From the NCBI RefSeq assembly GCF_024171785.1, contig NZ_JAMTCK010000013.1, forward strand, positions 209,900 to 273,899: 64,000 bases of DNA. The letters are read 5' to 3'. This stretch comes from Goodfellowiella coeruleoviolacea. GTDB lineage: Bacteria; Actinomycetota; Actinomycetes; Mycobacteriales; Pseudonocardiaceae. The first letter of the stretch is position 1, and each line of letters opens with the position of its first letter. Positions 36,401 through 44,288 of this stretch are shown here, in pieces. A program made the translations under genes and the position numbers. The notes below the pieces were generated by a model. It saw only the letters and a list, made by a program, of their open reading frames with translations, made no database searches and was not told the origin of the DNA.

Positions 36401-37283
36401 GGAAGTCGGTGGGCGGGACCTCCCACTCCGGCCGGTCCGGCGGGTAGATGTGGTAGTCGTCGCGGCCCAGCAGGTCGGCGCCGTCCAGCAGCAGCAGGCA
36501 GTTGACCTTGCGGTAGCGCCGCCACCGGTAGGCCGCCCTGATGTCGGCCACGAACGCCGACACCAGCAGCCGGTCCACCCGCTCCACGTCGCGCTGCTCG
36601 GTGCTGCCCAGCAGGTGCCACATGTGCACCAGCACCGAGTCGACCCGGGTGCCCTTGGGCTGCAACAGCTGCTCGCCGGCCGTGGTCTCGTACCAGCGCA
36701 GGGCCGCGGCCAGGGCGGGACCGGCCAGCAGCCAGCGCAGCGGGGTGGGGGTCAGCGCGGCCAGCGTCACCATCCAGCCGACCACCCGGCTGAACAGCTT
36801 GCCGATCAGCGCGGGCGGCGCGGCCGGCGGCGCCAGCGCCGCGACCCCGTCGGCCACCGACGACACCGCCTCGGCCACGGTGGGCAGCCCCACCATCCGC
36901 CCGGCGATCAGCGCGCGGGCCCGCTTGTGCGGGTCGTCCAGGTCGTCCGGGGTGCCGGCCGCGTCGAGCACCCGCTTGGCCAGGGTGTAGCGGGGCAGCC
37001 GCAGGGTGCCGAACTGGGGGTGGGAGTAGGAGCGGAACTGCCCGGCCACCGCGTCCAGGATGTCCCGGCACGACTTGGACCCGCTCTCGTCCAGGTTGAC
37101 CTTGGCGACCGGCATCTCGTGGTAGCGCCGCTCCACGTGGTCGAGCAGGGTGGTCTTGCCGCTGCCGCCCGCCCCGAAGGCCACCACCACCGGCAGCGGC
37201 GTGCGGCGCCGGTGCACCAGCAGCTCGAACAGCGCCGCGATCTCGTCCCGGCCGACCAGGCCGACCTCCGGTTCCAACGCCAT
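33411..37283 (-). CDS. Membrane STAND-type NTPase fused to an extracellular periplasmic-binding-protein domain
   Basis: A 1290-residue single-chain receptor-like protein. Residues 1-20 (VGLVGRDEIAALFELL) are typical of the entry to a STAND NTPase; Walker A is GAGGSGKTT at 37-45, Walker B LLLLDGAD at 263-270, and the C-terminal GxP motif RGHPLAVRL at 411-419. Residues 420-740 are helical (winged helix and repeat-like). One membrane helix (AAGLVVVLLAGYVLVY, 749-764) leads to an extracellular region of about 520 residues that looks like a type 1 periplasmic binding protein, as in LivJ/Leu-Ile-Val receptors (VVAVTGMGQTREETLVAAELLG, IPVVGSVPSGTGFTG, HIMLSYDAVWVVLDAV). A short 15-bp tandem repeat encodes GVGER GVDEH GVAER at 35826-35870. 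It stands alone, divergent from YeeE. I infer ligand sensing outside and NTP-driven signalling inside; no effector domain is recognised. Confidence 0.82.
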   Translation of the reverse strand: MALEPEVGLVGRDEIAALFELLVHRRRTPLPVVVAFGAGGSGKTTLLDHVERRYHEMPVAKVNLDESGSKSCRDILDAVAGQFRSYSHPQFGTLRLPRYTLAKRVLDAAGTPDDLDDPHKRARALIAGRMVGLPTVAEAVSSVADGVAALAPPAAPPALIGKLFSRVVGWMVTLAALTPTPLRWLLAGPALAAALRWYETTAGEQLLQPKGTRVDSVLVHMWHLLGSTEQRDVERVDRLLVSAFVADIRAAYRWRRYRKVNCLLLLDGADLLGRDDYHIYPPDRPEWEVPPTDFLELLAEAKLRSPDVPLLVIATKQGQPDIEEIPTSTAAAGPERGEPTPDDAARAWYANWQQRFLAAGPTASVEAAYLPVRLRPFDLNQVRRFLAEWNQRRGGTGQAEIVVNELYEVTRGHPLAVRLTAQSVDNVYRRDRLIPSVRTVFDEPAPYNEPGVRPGETIGEFLLFKFLQRFRGVGERGVDEHGVAERTLTRELLAVLAAPRRLDVATIEALVPQEQATKIWARLCRYSFASRVGDGSTVVLHPLLRDLLAKQLQTRPAGTRPSYHEVHTRLHHYYAEQGRFEDMLYHALALEEVQEVATRLAPRIGAGKTEWVETLIAITEAPMPPKTPAVAESRLVHLLGRVVRQSTTRANATHVAALVRALWWLRSCTSARRRTPARYDDVVRGFRELGEEAIPAVTAWLGEYRRLLHAAEDNTPAGPAPQLPKYCRAGVSLAYPRVWPRRNTIRKTAAGLVVVLLAGYVLVYANHTSQHCDRFGVLNVGAVASTLWDDSFTLSKVDHGQCVGLADTGGLFAYGETKLSGDDYEVEQLTRLIQEQNEQVLAEHNSPGGRSYVTIVVATMLSSADEPPKRDLSAGVNELRGAYLTQRDWNRFAGPDGGSSSLLPRNPLLRVIPANFGGNSVYAEETAARIQELAERDPTVVAVTGMGQTREETLVAAELLGKPEGEWQGIPVVGSVPSGTGFTGKPAFFRTAPTNERQTQVAIEFALRDPRFANRRPYLFADPRDNYSSDLKINYERAIQAAHYGGNSPLSPAQSRDYEADTNNTATSLGQNIARMCQDADANRADPLLIYTGRTNEVPTLLDELSRSSCGQRTLVLGADDLSQLETANYADLRSRAEFVDGRLFFTTFGADRQGWLRMRPDSPLPAGVDRYFNDYEQMRAAGAGRTFRSPSNGHIMLSYDAVWVVLDAVSRVEAVKGDIHDRRLLRDTLRQTTGDNAFTGVTGRIDFGPPTAPYSEQRGADAQEKLVVVQNVVADQDGLRSEYQFSAGR

Positions 37284-37553
37284 GTTCCCCCCGTGCGCGA
37301 CTCGACCCCCACCACCCAGAGCAACTACTCTGCGTGATTACCACGGTACGCGCCGGGCATGGAGAAACCGCCAAAACCACCTAACGGCTTGATCGCGGTG
37401 GTGTACCCCCACCTGACAACCTGCGGACTCCCATCATGTGGGCGGCCTGGACCAGCACCCGGGCAGCCGACCTACCGTGGAACCACGCGCGCGAGCGCGT
37501 TGACCGGACCGGACGCACGGTCGTCCACGTCACGGAAGGTAGCCAGCACCACC

Positions 37554-38894
37554 ATGTCCAGCACCCGCACGTCCAGCCCGGGCGCGTCCAGCCCAGGCGC
37601 GTCCAGCCCAGGCGCGTCCAGCCCAGGCGCGTCCAGCACCGCCGCCGCCAACGGCGACACACCCCGCGCCACCACCCGGCGCACCCCGCCCGCCACCCCG
37701 CTGGGCAGACCGCAGTGGCTGGTGCTCGCAATCGCCGTGCTGGTCGGCGTGGCACTGGTGGTCGCCGTGGTCGCGGTCGCCGGCGCCCAGCTCGGCGTGC
37801 TGACCGGTCTCGGCCTGGCCCTGGGGCTGGCGCTGTTCCACTCCCGGTTCGGCTTCACCTCGGCCTGGCGGCAGCTGGTGTCGGTCGGCCAGACCTCGGG
37901 CCTGCGCGCGCACCTGCTGATGCTCGGCGTGGCCTCGGTGCTGTTCGCCCCGATCCTGGCCGGCGGGGCCGGCCTGTTCGACACCACGCCCAGGGCCAGC
38001 GTCAGCCCGATCGGCGTCGGCCTGCTGGTGGGCGCGCTGCTGTTCGGCATCGGCATGCAGCTGGGCGGGGCGTGCGCATCGGGCACCCTGTTCGCGCTGG
38101 GCGGCGGCAGCACCCTGATGCTGGTGACGCTGTTCTTCTTCATCGCCGGGTCCGTGCTCGGCGCGGCCCACTGGGGCTTCTGGACCTCGGACGCGCTCAC
38201 CTGGGGGCCGGTGTCCCTCGCGACGTCCACCGGCCTGGGCTACGGCGGCGCGCTCGTGCTGCAACTGGCCGTGTTCGGCGCGCTGGCCTGGATCGCGGTC
38301 CGGGTGAGCCGGCGCCGCACCCCACCCCCGGCCGGTCGCCCGCCCACGGCGCGCGGCGCGCTGCGGGTGCTGCGCGGGTCGTGGCCGCTGTGGGTCGGCG
38401 CGCTGGTGCTGGCCGGGCTGAACGCGCTGGTGCTGCTGGTGCGCGGCACCCCGTGGGGCATCACCTCGGCCTTCGTGCTGTGGGGCAGCAAGGCGTTGCA
38501 GGCGCTGGGCGTGGACGTGGCCTCGTGGACCTACTGGCAGGGCGCCAACGCCGCCAGCCTGGCCAAGCCCGTGCTCGCCGACTCCACGTCCGTGCTGGAC
38601 CTGGGGATCGTGGTCGGCGCACTGGTCGCCTCGGCCTCGTCCGGTGTGTTCGTCCTGGCCAAGCGACTGCCGGCACGCACCGTGCTGGCCGCGGTGCTCG
38701 GCGGCCTGCTGATGGGCTACGGCGCGCGGCTGGCCTACGGCTGCAACATCGGCGCCTACTTCAGCGGCATCGCCTCGTTCTCCCTGCACGGCTGGATCTG
38801 GGGCGCGATGGCACTGGCCGGCACCTGGATCGGCCTGAAGCTGCGCCCGCTGTTCGGCCTCGGCGTGCCCAAGCCGTCCGACTCGGTCTGCTGA
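37554..38894 (+). CDS. YeeE/YedE family transporter
   Basis: A 446-residue membrane protein with about ten helices, of the YeeE/YedE (DUF395) family; E. coli YeeE (TsuA) imports thiosulfate through conserved cysteines. The two signature cysteine loops are seen as MQLGGACASGTLFALGGGS near residue 170 and ARLAYGCNIGAYFSGIASFS near residue 400, so it is a full-length two-repeat member. The first 45 residues are a cytoplasmic low-complexity tail with four PGASS units encoded by a 15-bp tandem repeat (37570-37640). ATG at 37554 is the start nearest to the repeat; the ribosome binding site is weak. A role in sulfur or selenium uptake is inferred from the family. No TusA gene is adjacent, although a sulfurtransferase lies 6 kb downstream. 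Confidence 0.87.
   Translation: MSSTRTSSPGASSPGASSPGASSPGASSTAAANGDTPRATTRRTPPATPLGRPQWLVLAIAVLVGVALVVAVVAVAGAQLGVLTGLGLALGLALFHSRFGFTSAWRQLVSVGQTSGLRAHLLMLGVASVLFAPILAGGAGLFDTTPRASVSPIGVGLLVGALLFGIGMQLGGACASGTLFALGGGSTLMLVTLFFFIAGSVLGAAHWGFWTSDALTWGPVSLATSTGLGYGGALVLQLAVFGALAWIAVRVSRRRTPPPAGRPPTARGALRVLRGSWPLWVGALVLAGLNALVLLVRGTPWGITSAFVLWGSKALQALGVDVASWTYWQGANAASLAKPVLADSTSVLDLGIVVGALVASASSGVFVLAKRLPARTVLAAVLGGLLMGYGARLAYGCNIGAYFSGIASFSLHGWIWGAMALAGTWIGLKLRPLFGLGVPKPSDSVC
37570..37640 (+). repeat. 15-bp tandem repeat in the yeeE-like gene (4.7 copies)
   Basis: The unit CGTCCAGCCCAGGCG is repeated with one mismatch in the first copy and a truncated last copy. It is in frame and encodes PGASS in the N-terminal tail. 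Confidence 0.95.
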
Positions 38895-39053
38895 CCGGCC
38901 GCCCGACCACCACCCACCCGGCCGCCAACTGGGCGCGCTGCGACAACAACAGGGCGCACACCGTCAACGACAACCCGGTCGAGCAGGGCCACACTTGACG
39001 CACGGCAACGAGACCGAGTCGCTGCGCAGGGGGAGGATGCTCCGCCGGGGGGT

Positions 39054-39092
39054 GCCGGCGTCCCAAAGCCCACGCGGTGACGGGACGCCGGC
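39054..39092. terminator. Hairpin between yeeE-like and cdiI-like genes
   Basis: A perfect 11-bp stem (39054-39064 with 39082-39092) with a 17-base loop ends 22 bases before the cdiI-like start codon. It may terminate the upstream transcript or act in the leader of the immunity gene. Confidence 0.5.
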
Positions 39093-39114
39093 GAGCGGTA
39101 GCGATCATGGGCAG

Positions 39115-39582
39115 ATGAAACGGCCCGCATACCTGAACCGCTCTCTTGAGGAACTCGACGGACAGCGGTGGGGTGACCCACCGGCCGACTCCACCTACCT
39201 GATCACCACCGTGCTCCAACTCCGCCGCAAGCCGGTCGGCGAGGTGTCCACTGAGGACTTCCGAATACTCATCGGTCAACAGGTCGGCTTACCGTGGTTG
39301 GTGCCGCTGGCACTGCAACAGCTGCGGCGCGACCCGCTCGCGCAGGGCGACTTCTACCCCGGGGACCTGCTCGGGGCGGTGCTGCGGGTCAACGCCGAGT
39401 TCTGGGCCGCCAATCCCGCGCTGGCCCACCAGGTCCACGCCGTGCTCGACCTGCTGCCCGATCCGCCGAGGCCGCTGCCGGCCGACGTCGAGCGGTTCCG
39501 CGCGCAGGCGCCAACCGACCAGCGGAGTCAACGACGCGGCGCCACTGACGGCGGTCGTAGGCGTCGCGGGCGGCGGGGCTGA
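39115..39582 (+). CDS. CdiI-like contact-dependent growth inhibition immunity protein (orphan)
   Basis: A 155-residue protein. The segment YLNRSLEELDGQRWGDPPADSTYLITTVLQLRRKPVGEVSTEDFRILIGQQVGLPWLVPLALQQLRRDPLAQGDFYPGDLLGAVLRV matches the CdiI-type immunity family (contact-dependent growth inhibition system immunity protein), which protects against a cognate toxin. The C-terminal 25 residues are Arg/Gly rich and look added. ATG at 39115 has no clear Shine-Dalgarno sequence. No CdiA, Rhs or WXG-type toxin gene is within the window, so it is an orphan; orphan immunity genes are often kept against toxins of related strains. It is convergent with the small membrane protein gene. Confidence 0.8.
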   Translation: MKRPAYLNRSLEELDGQRWGDPPADSTYLITTVLQLRRKPVGEVSTEDFRILIGQQVGLPWLVPLALQQLRRDPLAQGDFYPGDLLGAVLRVNAEFWAANPALAHQVHAVLDLLPDPPRPLPADVERFRAQAPTDQRSQRRGATDGGRRRRGRRG

Positions 39583-39597
39583 CCTACTGGCCCAGGC

Positions 39598-39843
39598 TCA
39601 ACCCGAACCGCCGCGATCCGGGATCTCCCGCTCGGCCCGGGCCGTCATCGCCCACGCCATCAGCCCGACGGCGATCGCCAGCACCCCGGCGATCGGCAGC
39701 AGTGGGCGCGACCGGACGGTGGTGGTGTGGACGTGCACGGCGTTGATGTGCCCCGCCTGCACAGTGGTGCCCGAGCACGACGCCACGGTGTTCGAGATGG
39801 TGCCGCCACTGCGCGGCGGCCTGTCCTCGCCTGGGCCGGTCAT
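39598..39843 (-). CDS. Small membrane protein with VQA-type motif
   Basis: About 81 residues. The N-terminal half contains GGTISNTVASCSGTTVQAGHINAVHVH, which resembles the N-x-(I/V)-S-G ... VVQAG-x-I-x-x-V-x-x-H motif found at the ends of many actinobacterial conflict and effector-associated proteins; the C-terminal half is one membrane helix (LLPIAGVLAIAVGLMAWAM) and a short charged tail. ATG at 39843 is used; the frame is open to 39975 but that extension overlaps the pat gene. It follows the pat gene by 125 bases on the same strand. Function unknown; its position next to an immunity-type gene is suggestive only. Confidence 0.55.
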   Translation of the reverse strand: MTGPGEDRPPRSGGTISNTVASCSGTTVQAGHINAVHVHTTTVRSRPLLPIAGVLAIAVGLMAWAMTARAEREIPDRGGSG

Positions 39844-39968
39844 CCCGATCACCCGCGCCTTCCAACCCGCAACGCGCTGTCCGACAGCGTTCATGCTGCC
39901 GCACCCGGCGCCGCGGCCGACGCGAAAACCGCGACTGGGCAACGTTTCCCGGGTTGCCCGGTCGCGGG

Positions 39969-42719
39969 TCACCACGGCACGCCCAGGGTGCGCAGCCGGC
40001 GGGGGCCGGTGTCGCGCCGGTCGGGTGGCGGGCCCAGGGTGATCCGCGCGCTGGTCACGAACGCGCCCTGGGCCGAGGCCAGCACGGGTTCCAGGGCCAG
40101 CGAGCGCACCTCGGGCACGTCCTCGGCGAGCGCGGCCAGCCGCAGCACCAGGTCCTGCAACGCGGCCAGGTCAACGGGCTCGCCGCCGCGGTAGCCGGCC
40201 AGCAGCGGGGCGGCGCGGGGCGCGCGCACCAGGGCGGCGGCGTCGGCGTCGGTCAGCGGCACCGCCCGGTAGGCGCGGTCCCCGAGCAGGTCGCTGACCA
40301 CCCCGGACAGTCCGAAGGACACCAGCGAGCCGAACGAGGGGTCGTCCTGCAGGCCGAGCACACAGGACAGCCCCTTGGGTGCCATGCGCTGCACGTAGAC
40401 GGTGGGCTCGCCGGAGACGGCGCGCAGCGCGGCGTGCGCGGAGCGGACCGCGTCCGGCCCGGCCAGGTCCAGTCGCACGCCGACCAGGTCGGTGCGGTGG
40501 CGCAGCCGGCGGCTGGTGGACTTCAGCGCCACCGGGTAGCCGAGTTCCTCGGCGGCGGCCACGGCCGCGTCGGCACTGGAGACGATCTGGAACGGCACCA
40601 GCTCGATGCCGTAGCAGGCGAGCAGCCTCACGATCACCTCGTCGGTGAGTTCCCGCTCCCCGGAATCGTCCACCGTGGACAGTTCGGCGGCCACGACGGC
40701 GCGTGCGGTGGCGCGGTCGATGCCGGTGGGGCGGACGAAGCTGCCCTGCGGCGCGGACCGCCAGCGCGCGTAGTTGGTGACCCTGGCCAGCGCGGCCACC
40801 GCGCGCTCCGGGCTGGGGTAGGACGGGATCGAGCCGCGGCCGGGCGCCCCGCCCGGTCCGGGCACGGCCAGCTCGTCGGGCACGCCCTCCACCGCCAGGA
40901 AGGTGGACACGATCGGTTTGGCCGCGCCCGGCCCGGACTCGTCCACCACCTCGCGCAGCGCCCGCGCGTACGCGGTGCCCGGCACGGCCAGCGGCGGCAC
41001 GAACACCACCACCAGCGCGTCCGCGTCCGGCCGGCCCAGCGCGTCCCGCACAGCCGAGGCGAACGCCTCGGGGCCGGCCTGGGAGCCCACGTCCACGGGT
41101 TCGCCGGCCAGCTCCAGGCCCTGGGCCAGCGCGGTGTCCGCGGCGAGCACGCCGATGGCCGCGGAGTTGCCGACCACCGCCACCCGGGGCCCGGCCGGCA
41201 GCGGCTGGTGGGCGAGCACCAGGGCGGTGTCGAACAGCTGCGCCAGCGACTCCACCCGGATCACGCCGGCCTGCTCGAACAGCGCCTGCACACTGGACTC
41301 GTCCACCGGCACCGAGGTGGCGGCCAGCCCGGGGCGCACGGCGTGCCGGCCGGACTTCACCGCCACGATCGGCTTGCTGCGGCCCAGCCGGCGGGCCAGC
41401 CGGGCGAACTTGCGGGGGTTGCCGAACGACTCCAGGTACAGCAGCACCACGTCGGTGTCCGGGTCGGTCTCCCAGTACTGCAGCAGGTCGTTGCCGGACA
41501 CGTCGGCGCGGTTGCCGGCGGACACGAACGTGGACAGGCCGAGGCCGCGGGCGGCGGCGGTGGCCAGGATCGCGGTGCCCAGCGCGCCGGACTGGCAGAA
41601 GAACCCGGTGCGGCCCCTGGCCGGCAGCGCGGGCGCGAGCGTGGCGTTGAGCCGCACCGCCGGGTCGGTGTTGAGCACGCCCAGCGCGTTCGGGCCGACC
41701 ACGCGCATGCCGTGGGCGCGGGCCTCGGCCACCATCCGGCGCTCGGCGCTGCGCCCGTCCGGGCCGGTCTCGCCGAACCCGGAGGTGACCACGACCAGCG
41801 CCTTGACCTGCTTGGCCAGGCAGGCGTCCATCACCTCGTCCACGCTGGCCGCTGGCACGGTGACCACGGCGAGGTCCACCGCGTCGGGGATGTCCAGCAC
41901 CGACGGGTAGGCGCGCACCCCGCGCACCGACCGGTGCTCGGGGTTGACCGGGTAGACCGGGCCGGCGAAGTCGGCGGCCAGCAGGTGGGTCAGCACGGCG
42001 TGGCCGATCTTGGTGGGGTCGGTGGACGCGCCGATCACCGCGATGGAGGTGGGGTGCAGCAGGTTGTCCACGCTGCGCGCCTCAGCGGCCTGCTCGCGGG
42101 CCTGGGCCACCGCCACCGACTCCTCGGTGGGGTCGATGGCGAACTCCAGGTGCAGCACGCTCTCCTCGAACTCCCGCCGGATCTGGTAGCCGGCGTCCCG
42201 GAACACCCGCACCATCTGCCCGTTCTCGGCCAGCACCTCGGCGACGAACCGGCGCAGCCCGCGTTCCCTGGCGGCGGCTGCCAGGTGTTCCAGCAGGATC
42301 GAGCCGAGGCCGCGGCCCTGGTGGGCGTCGGCGACGACGAAGGCGACCTCGGCGGACGCGTCGGCCACCCGGTCGTAGCGGCCCACGGCGATGATGTCGT
42401 CGCCCAGCATGGCGACCAGGGCCACCCGGTCGTGGTGGTCCACGGTGGTGAACCGGTCCAGGTCGCGCTGGGGGATGCGCGGGTAGGGGCCGAAGTAGCG
42501 GAAGTAGCGGGTGCGCTCGGACAGCCCTCGGTGGAAGGCCACCAGCCGGTCGGCGTCGTCCGGGGTGATCGGTCGCAGGTGGACGGTGCCGCCGTCGGTG
42601 AGCACCACGTCGGCTTCCCAGTGCGCCGGGTAGTCGAACGGGTTCGGGGCGTGACCGGGGGCGCTGATGGCCTGCTCACTCGGGGACCGCGCGTCCCGCC
42701 GGTCGGTGTCACCGCCCAC
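39969..42719 (-). CDS. pat: Pat-type protein lysine acetyltransferase (GNAT fused to NDP-forming acyl-CoA synthetase domain)
   Basis: A 916-residue protein. Residues 40-195 are a GNAT domain (acetyl-CoA loop DAHQGRGLGSILLEHLA at 131-147); residues 220-680 are the CoA-binding and ligase-like domains of NDP-forming acyl-CoA synthetases (SIAVIGASTDPTKIGHAV, VNPEHRSVRGVRAYPS, FFCQSGALG), and the rest an ATP-grasp domain. The GNAT-first order is that of Streptomyces Pat enzymes, the reverse of E. coli PatZ. The position where true synthetases carry the catalytic SHTGA histidine reads ATSVPV (467-472), so the synthetase part is probably a regulatory, non-catalytic domain. It follows the AcuC deacetylase gene by 58 bases: together they could acetylate and deacetylate acetyl-CoA synthetase and other proteins. 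Confidence 0.88.
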   Translation of the reverse strand: MGGDTDRRDARSPSEQAISAPGHAPNPFDYPAHWEADVVLTDGGTVHLRPITPDDADRLVAFHRGLSERTRYFRYFGPYPRIPQRDLDRFTTVDHHDRVALVAMLGDDIIAVGRYDRVADASAEVAFVVADAHQGRGLGSILLEHLAAAARERGLRRFVAEVLAENGQMVRVFRDAGYQIRREFEESVLHLEFAIDPTEESVAVAQAREQAAEARSVDNLLHPTSIAVIGASTDPTKIGHAVLTHLLAADFAGPVYPVNPEHRSVRGVRAYPSVLDIPDAVDLAVVTVPAASVDEVMDACLAKQVKALVVVTSGFGETGPDGRSAERRMVAEARAHGMRVVGPNALGVLNTDPAVRLNATLAPALPARGRTGFFCQSGALGTAILATAAARGLGLSTFVSAGNRADVSGNDLLQYWETDPDTDVVLLYLESFGNPRKFARLARRLGRSKPIVAVKSGRHAVRPGLAATSVPVDESSVQALFEQAGVIRVESLAQLFDTALVLAHQPLPAGPRVAVVGNSAAIGVLAADTALAQGLELAGEPVDVGSQAGPEAFASAVRDALGRPDADALVVVFVPPLAVPGTAYARALREVVDESGPGAAKPIVSTFLAVEGVPDELAVPGPGGAPGRGSIPSYPSPERAVAALARVTNYARWRSAPQGSFVRPTGIDRATARAVVAAELSTVDDSGERELTDEVIVRLLACYGIELVPFQIVSSADAAVAAAEELGYPVALKSTSRRLRHRTDLVGVRLDLAGPDAVRSAHAALRAVSGEPTVYVQRMAPKGLSCVLGLQDDPSFGSLVSFGLSGVVSDLLGDRAYRAVPLTDADAAALVRAPRAAPLLAGYRGGEPVDLAALQDLVLRLAALAEDVPEVRSLALEPVLASAQGAFVTSARITLGPPPDRRDTGPRRLRTLGVPW

Positions 42720-42777
42720 CAGGCCTCACTCCCTACCCCGTCACCGGTCCCGGCGCGCGCCGCCGGGATTACCGGCC

Positions 42778-43956
42778 CTAGTCTCGTGGATCGTCCGGGT
42801 CGAGGCCGTGCAGGGGAAAGACCGCCCTGCGGGTGTCCCGGACCGCGATGTCGACCGGCTCCTCGGCCACCCCGTCCCACGGCTGGTGGCCGGGGTCGCG
42901 GCCGTCGGTCATGGATGAGGGCAGCGGCCGGTCGCCGGCCAGCCGCACGGCGTGCGCCACCCAGTTGGCGGGCAGCGGCGTGTTCGGGTCGATGTCCCGG
43001 TCCAGCACGGTGGCCAGCAGGTGCGTCCACGACCGGGGCACCACGCGGAACAGCTCGTAGCCGCCACCGCCCAGGACCAGCCAGCGCCCGTCCGCGTGCT
43101 GCTCGGCCAGCTCGCGCAGGGCCCGGTAGGTGGCCAGGTGCCCGTCCACGGACAGGCCCAACCCGGCCATCGGGTCCTCCCGGTGGGTGTCCGCGCCGCA
43201 CTGGGTGACCAGCACCTGCGGGCGGAACGCCGCCAGCAGTGAGGGCACCACCGCGTGGAACGCGCGCAGCCAGCCCTGGTCGGTGGTGCCCGGCGGCAGC
43301 GGCACGTTCACCGCGGTGCCCTCGGCCGCGCCGGTGCCCAGCTCGGTCGGCCAGCCCGTGCCCGGCCACAGGGTGAGCGGGTGCTGGTGCAGCGAGATGG
43401 TGAGCACCCGGGGATCGTCGTAGAAGGCGGCCTGCACGCCGTCGCCGTGGTGCACGTCCACGTCGACGTAGGCCACCCGGTCCACGCCGTGGTCGAGCAG
43501 CCAGGAGATGGCGATCGCGCAGTCGTTGTACACGCAGAACCCGGCCGCGTGGTCGGCCATGGCGTGGTGCAGCCCGCCGGAGATGTTGATCGCCCGCCGG
43601 GCCGCGCCCGAGGCGATCCGCTCGGCCGCCAGCAGCGAGCCGCCCACCACCAGCGCCGCCGCCTCGTGCATCCGGTCGAACACCGGGTTGTCGATGGTGC
43701 CGAGGCCGTGCCCGACGTCCCAGCCGGCGGTGGGCGCCGCGCGCACCGCGGCCAGGTACTCGGGCCGGTGCACGCGTTCGATCTCGGCGTCGGGCGCGGC
43801 CGTGGGCGACAGCGGGTGCACGCCGTCCAGCACCCCGAGCGAGCGGGCCAGCCGCATGGTCAGGTCGATGCGCACGGGATCGAACGGGTGGTCGCCACCC
43901 AGGTCGTAGGCGAGCAGGGCGTCGTCCCAGATCACTGCTGCTGGCGGTGCGGCCAT
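42778..43956 (-). CDS. acuC: AcuC-type deacetylase (histone deacetylase fold)
   Basis: A 392-residue zinc deacetylase. Motifs: HPFDPVRIDLTMRLARSLGVLDG at the N-terminus, NISGGLHHAMADHAAGFCVYNDCAIAI with the catalytic histidine pair, AYVDVDVHHGDGVQAAFYDD with the zinc ligands Asp and His, QCGADTHREDPMAGLGLS and LGGGGYELFRVVPRSW. In B. subtilis AcuC removes acetyl groups from acetyl-CoA synthetase, and here the pat gene lies downstream in the same direction, supporting that role. ATG 43956. Its promoter region contains an 8-bp inverted repeat at 44017-44035. Confidence 0.92.
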   Translation of the reverse strand: MAAPPAAVIWDDALLAYDLGGDHPFDPVRIDLTMRLARSLGVLDGVHPLSPTAAPDAEIERVHRPEYLAAVRAAPTAGWDVGHGLGTIDNPVFDRMHEAAALVVGGSLLAAERIASGAARRAINISGGLHHAMADHAAGFCVYNDCAIAISWLLDHGVDRVAYVDVDVHHGDGVQAAFYDDPRVLTISLHQHPLTLWPGTGWPTELGTGAAEGTAVNVPLPPGTTDQGWLRAFHAVVPSLLAAFRPQVLVTQCGADTHREDPMAGLGLSVDGHLATYRALRELAEQHADGRWLVLGGGGYELFRVVPRSWTHLLATVLDRDIDPNTPLPANWVAHAVRLAGDRPLPSSMTDGRDPGHQPWDGVAEEPVDIAVRDTRRAVFPLHGLDPDDPRD

Positions 43957-44288
43957 GCGCCGAACCTACCGGTCGAACGCCCGCACCGGCACGGTTACCG
44001 ATCGTGTTCGCGCCGGCCCGGGTCCGCGACCCGGGGTGGTTCCGCCCCCAGCCGTGACAGAGTTGGTGGCGGCCCGTGACCGCGACGGGTGATGCGGGCG
44101 GTTTAGCATTCCTCGTCCGCAGTTCCACGGCCTGTCGTCGACGGGAAGACACCTTCGCACGCCACGCACTGCCGCGTGTGGTCGGCACCCGATCGTGACG
44201 GCCCGCGGCTGATCGGCTCCAGCGCGAGTTCTCCGGGCGGGGCACCACCTCCGTGGAACCGAACCGACGTTGAAAGGCTCAAAGCGGT
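43957..44288. other. Divergent promoter region between acuC and the DUF3558 gene
   Basis: No gene is supported. CCCGGGTC and GACCCGGG (44017-44035, 3-base loop) form a perfect dyad 61 bases upstream of acuC. A TAGCAT hexamer at 44104-44109 preceded by T residues is a candidate -10 box for the DUF3558 gene, giving a leader of about 170 bases. Confidence 0.45.

Noticed and set aside
34155-37337. A 1060-codon open frame on the + strand opposite the STAND gene
   Set aside because: Antisense shadow; no start with a ribosome binding site and no recognisable domain.
39954-43208. A 1084-codon open frame on the + strand opposite pat and acuC
   Set aside because: Antisense shadow with low-complexity composition; both genes on the minus strand have clear catalytic motifs.
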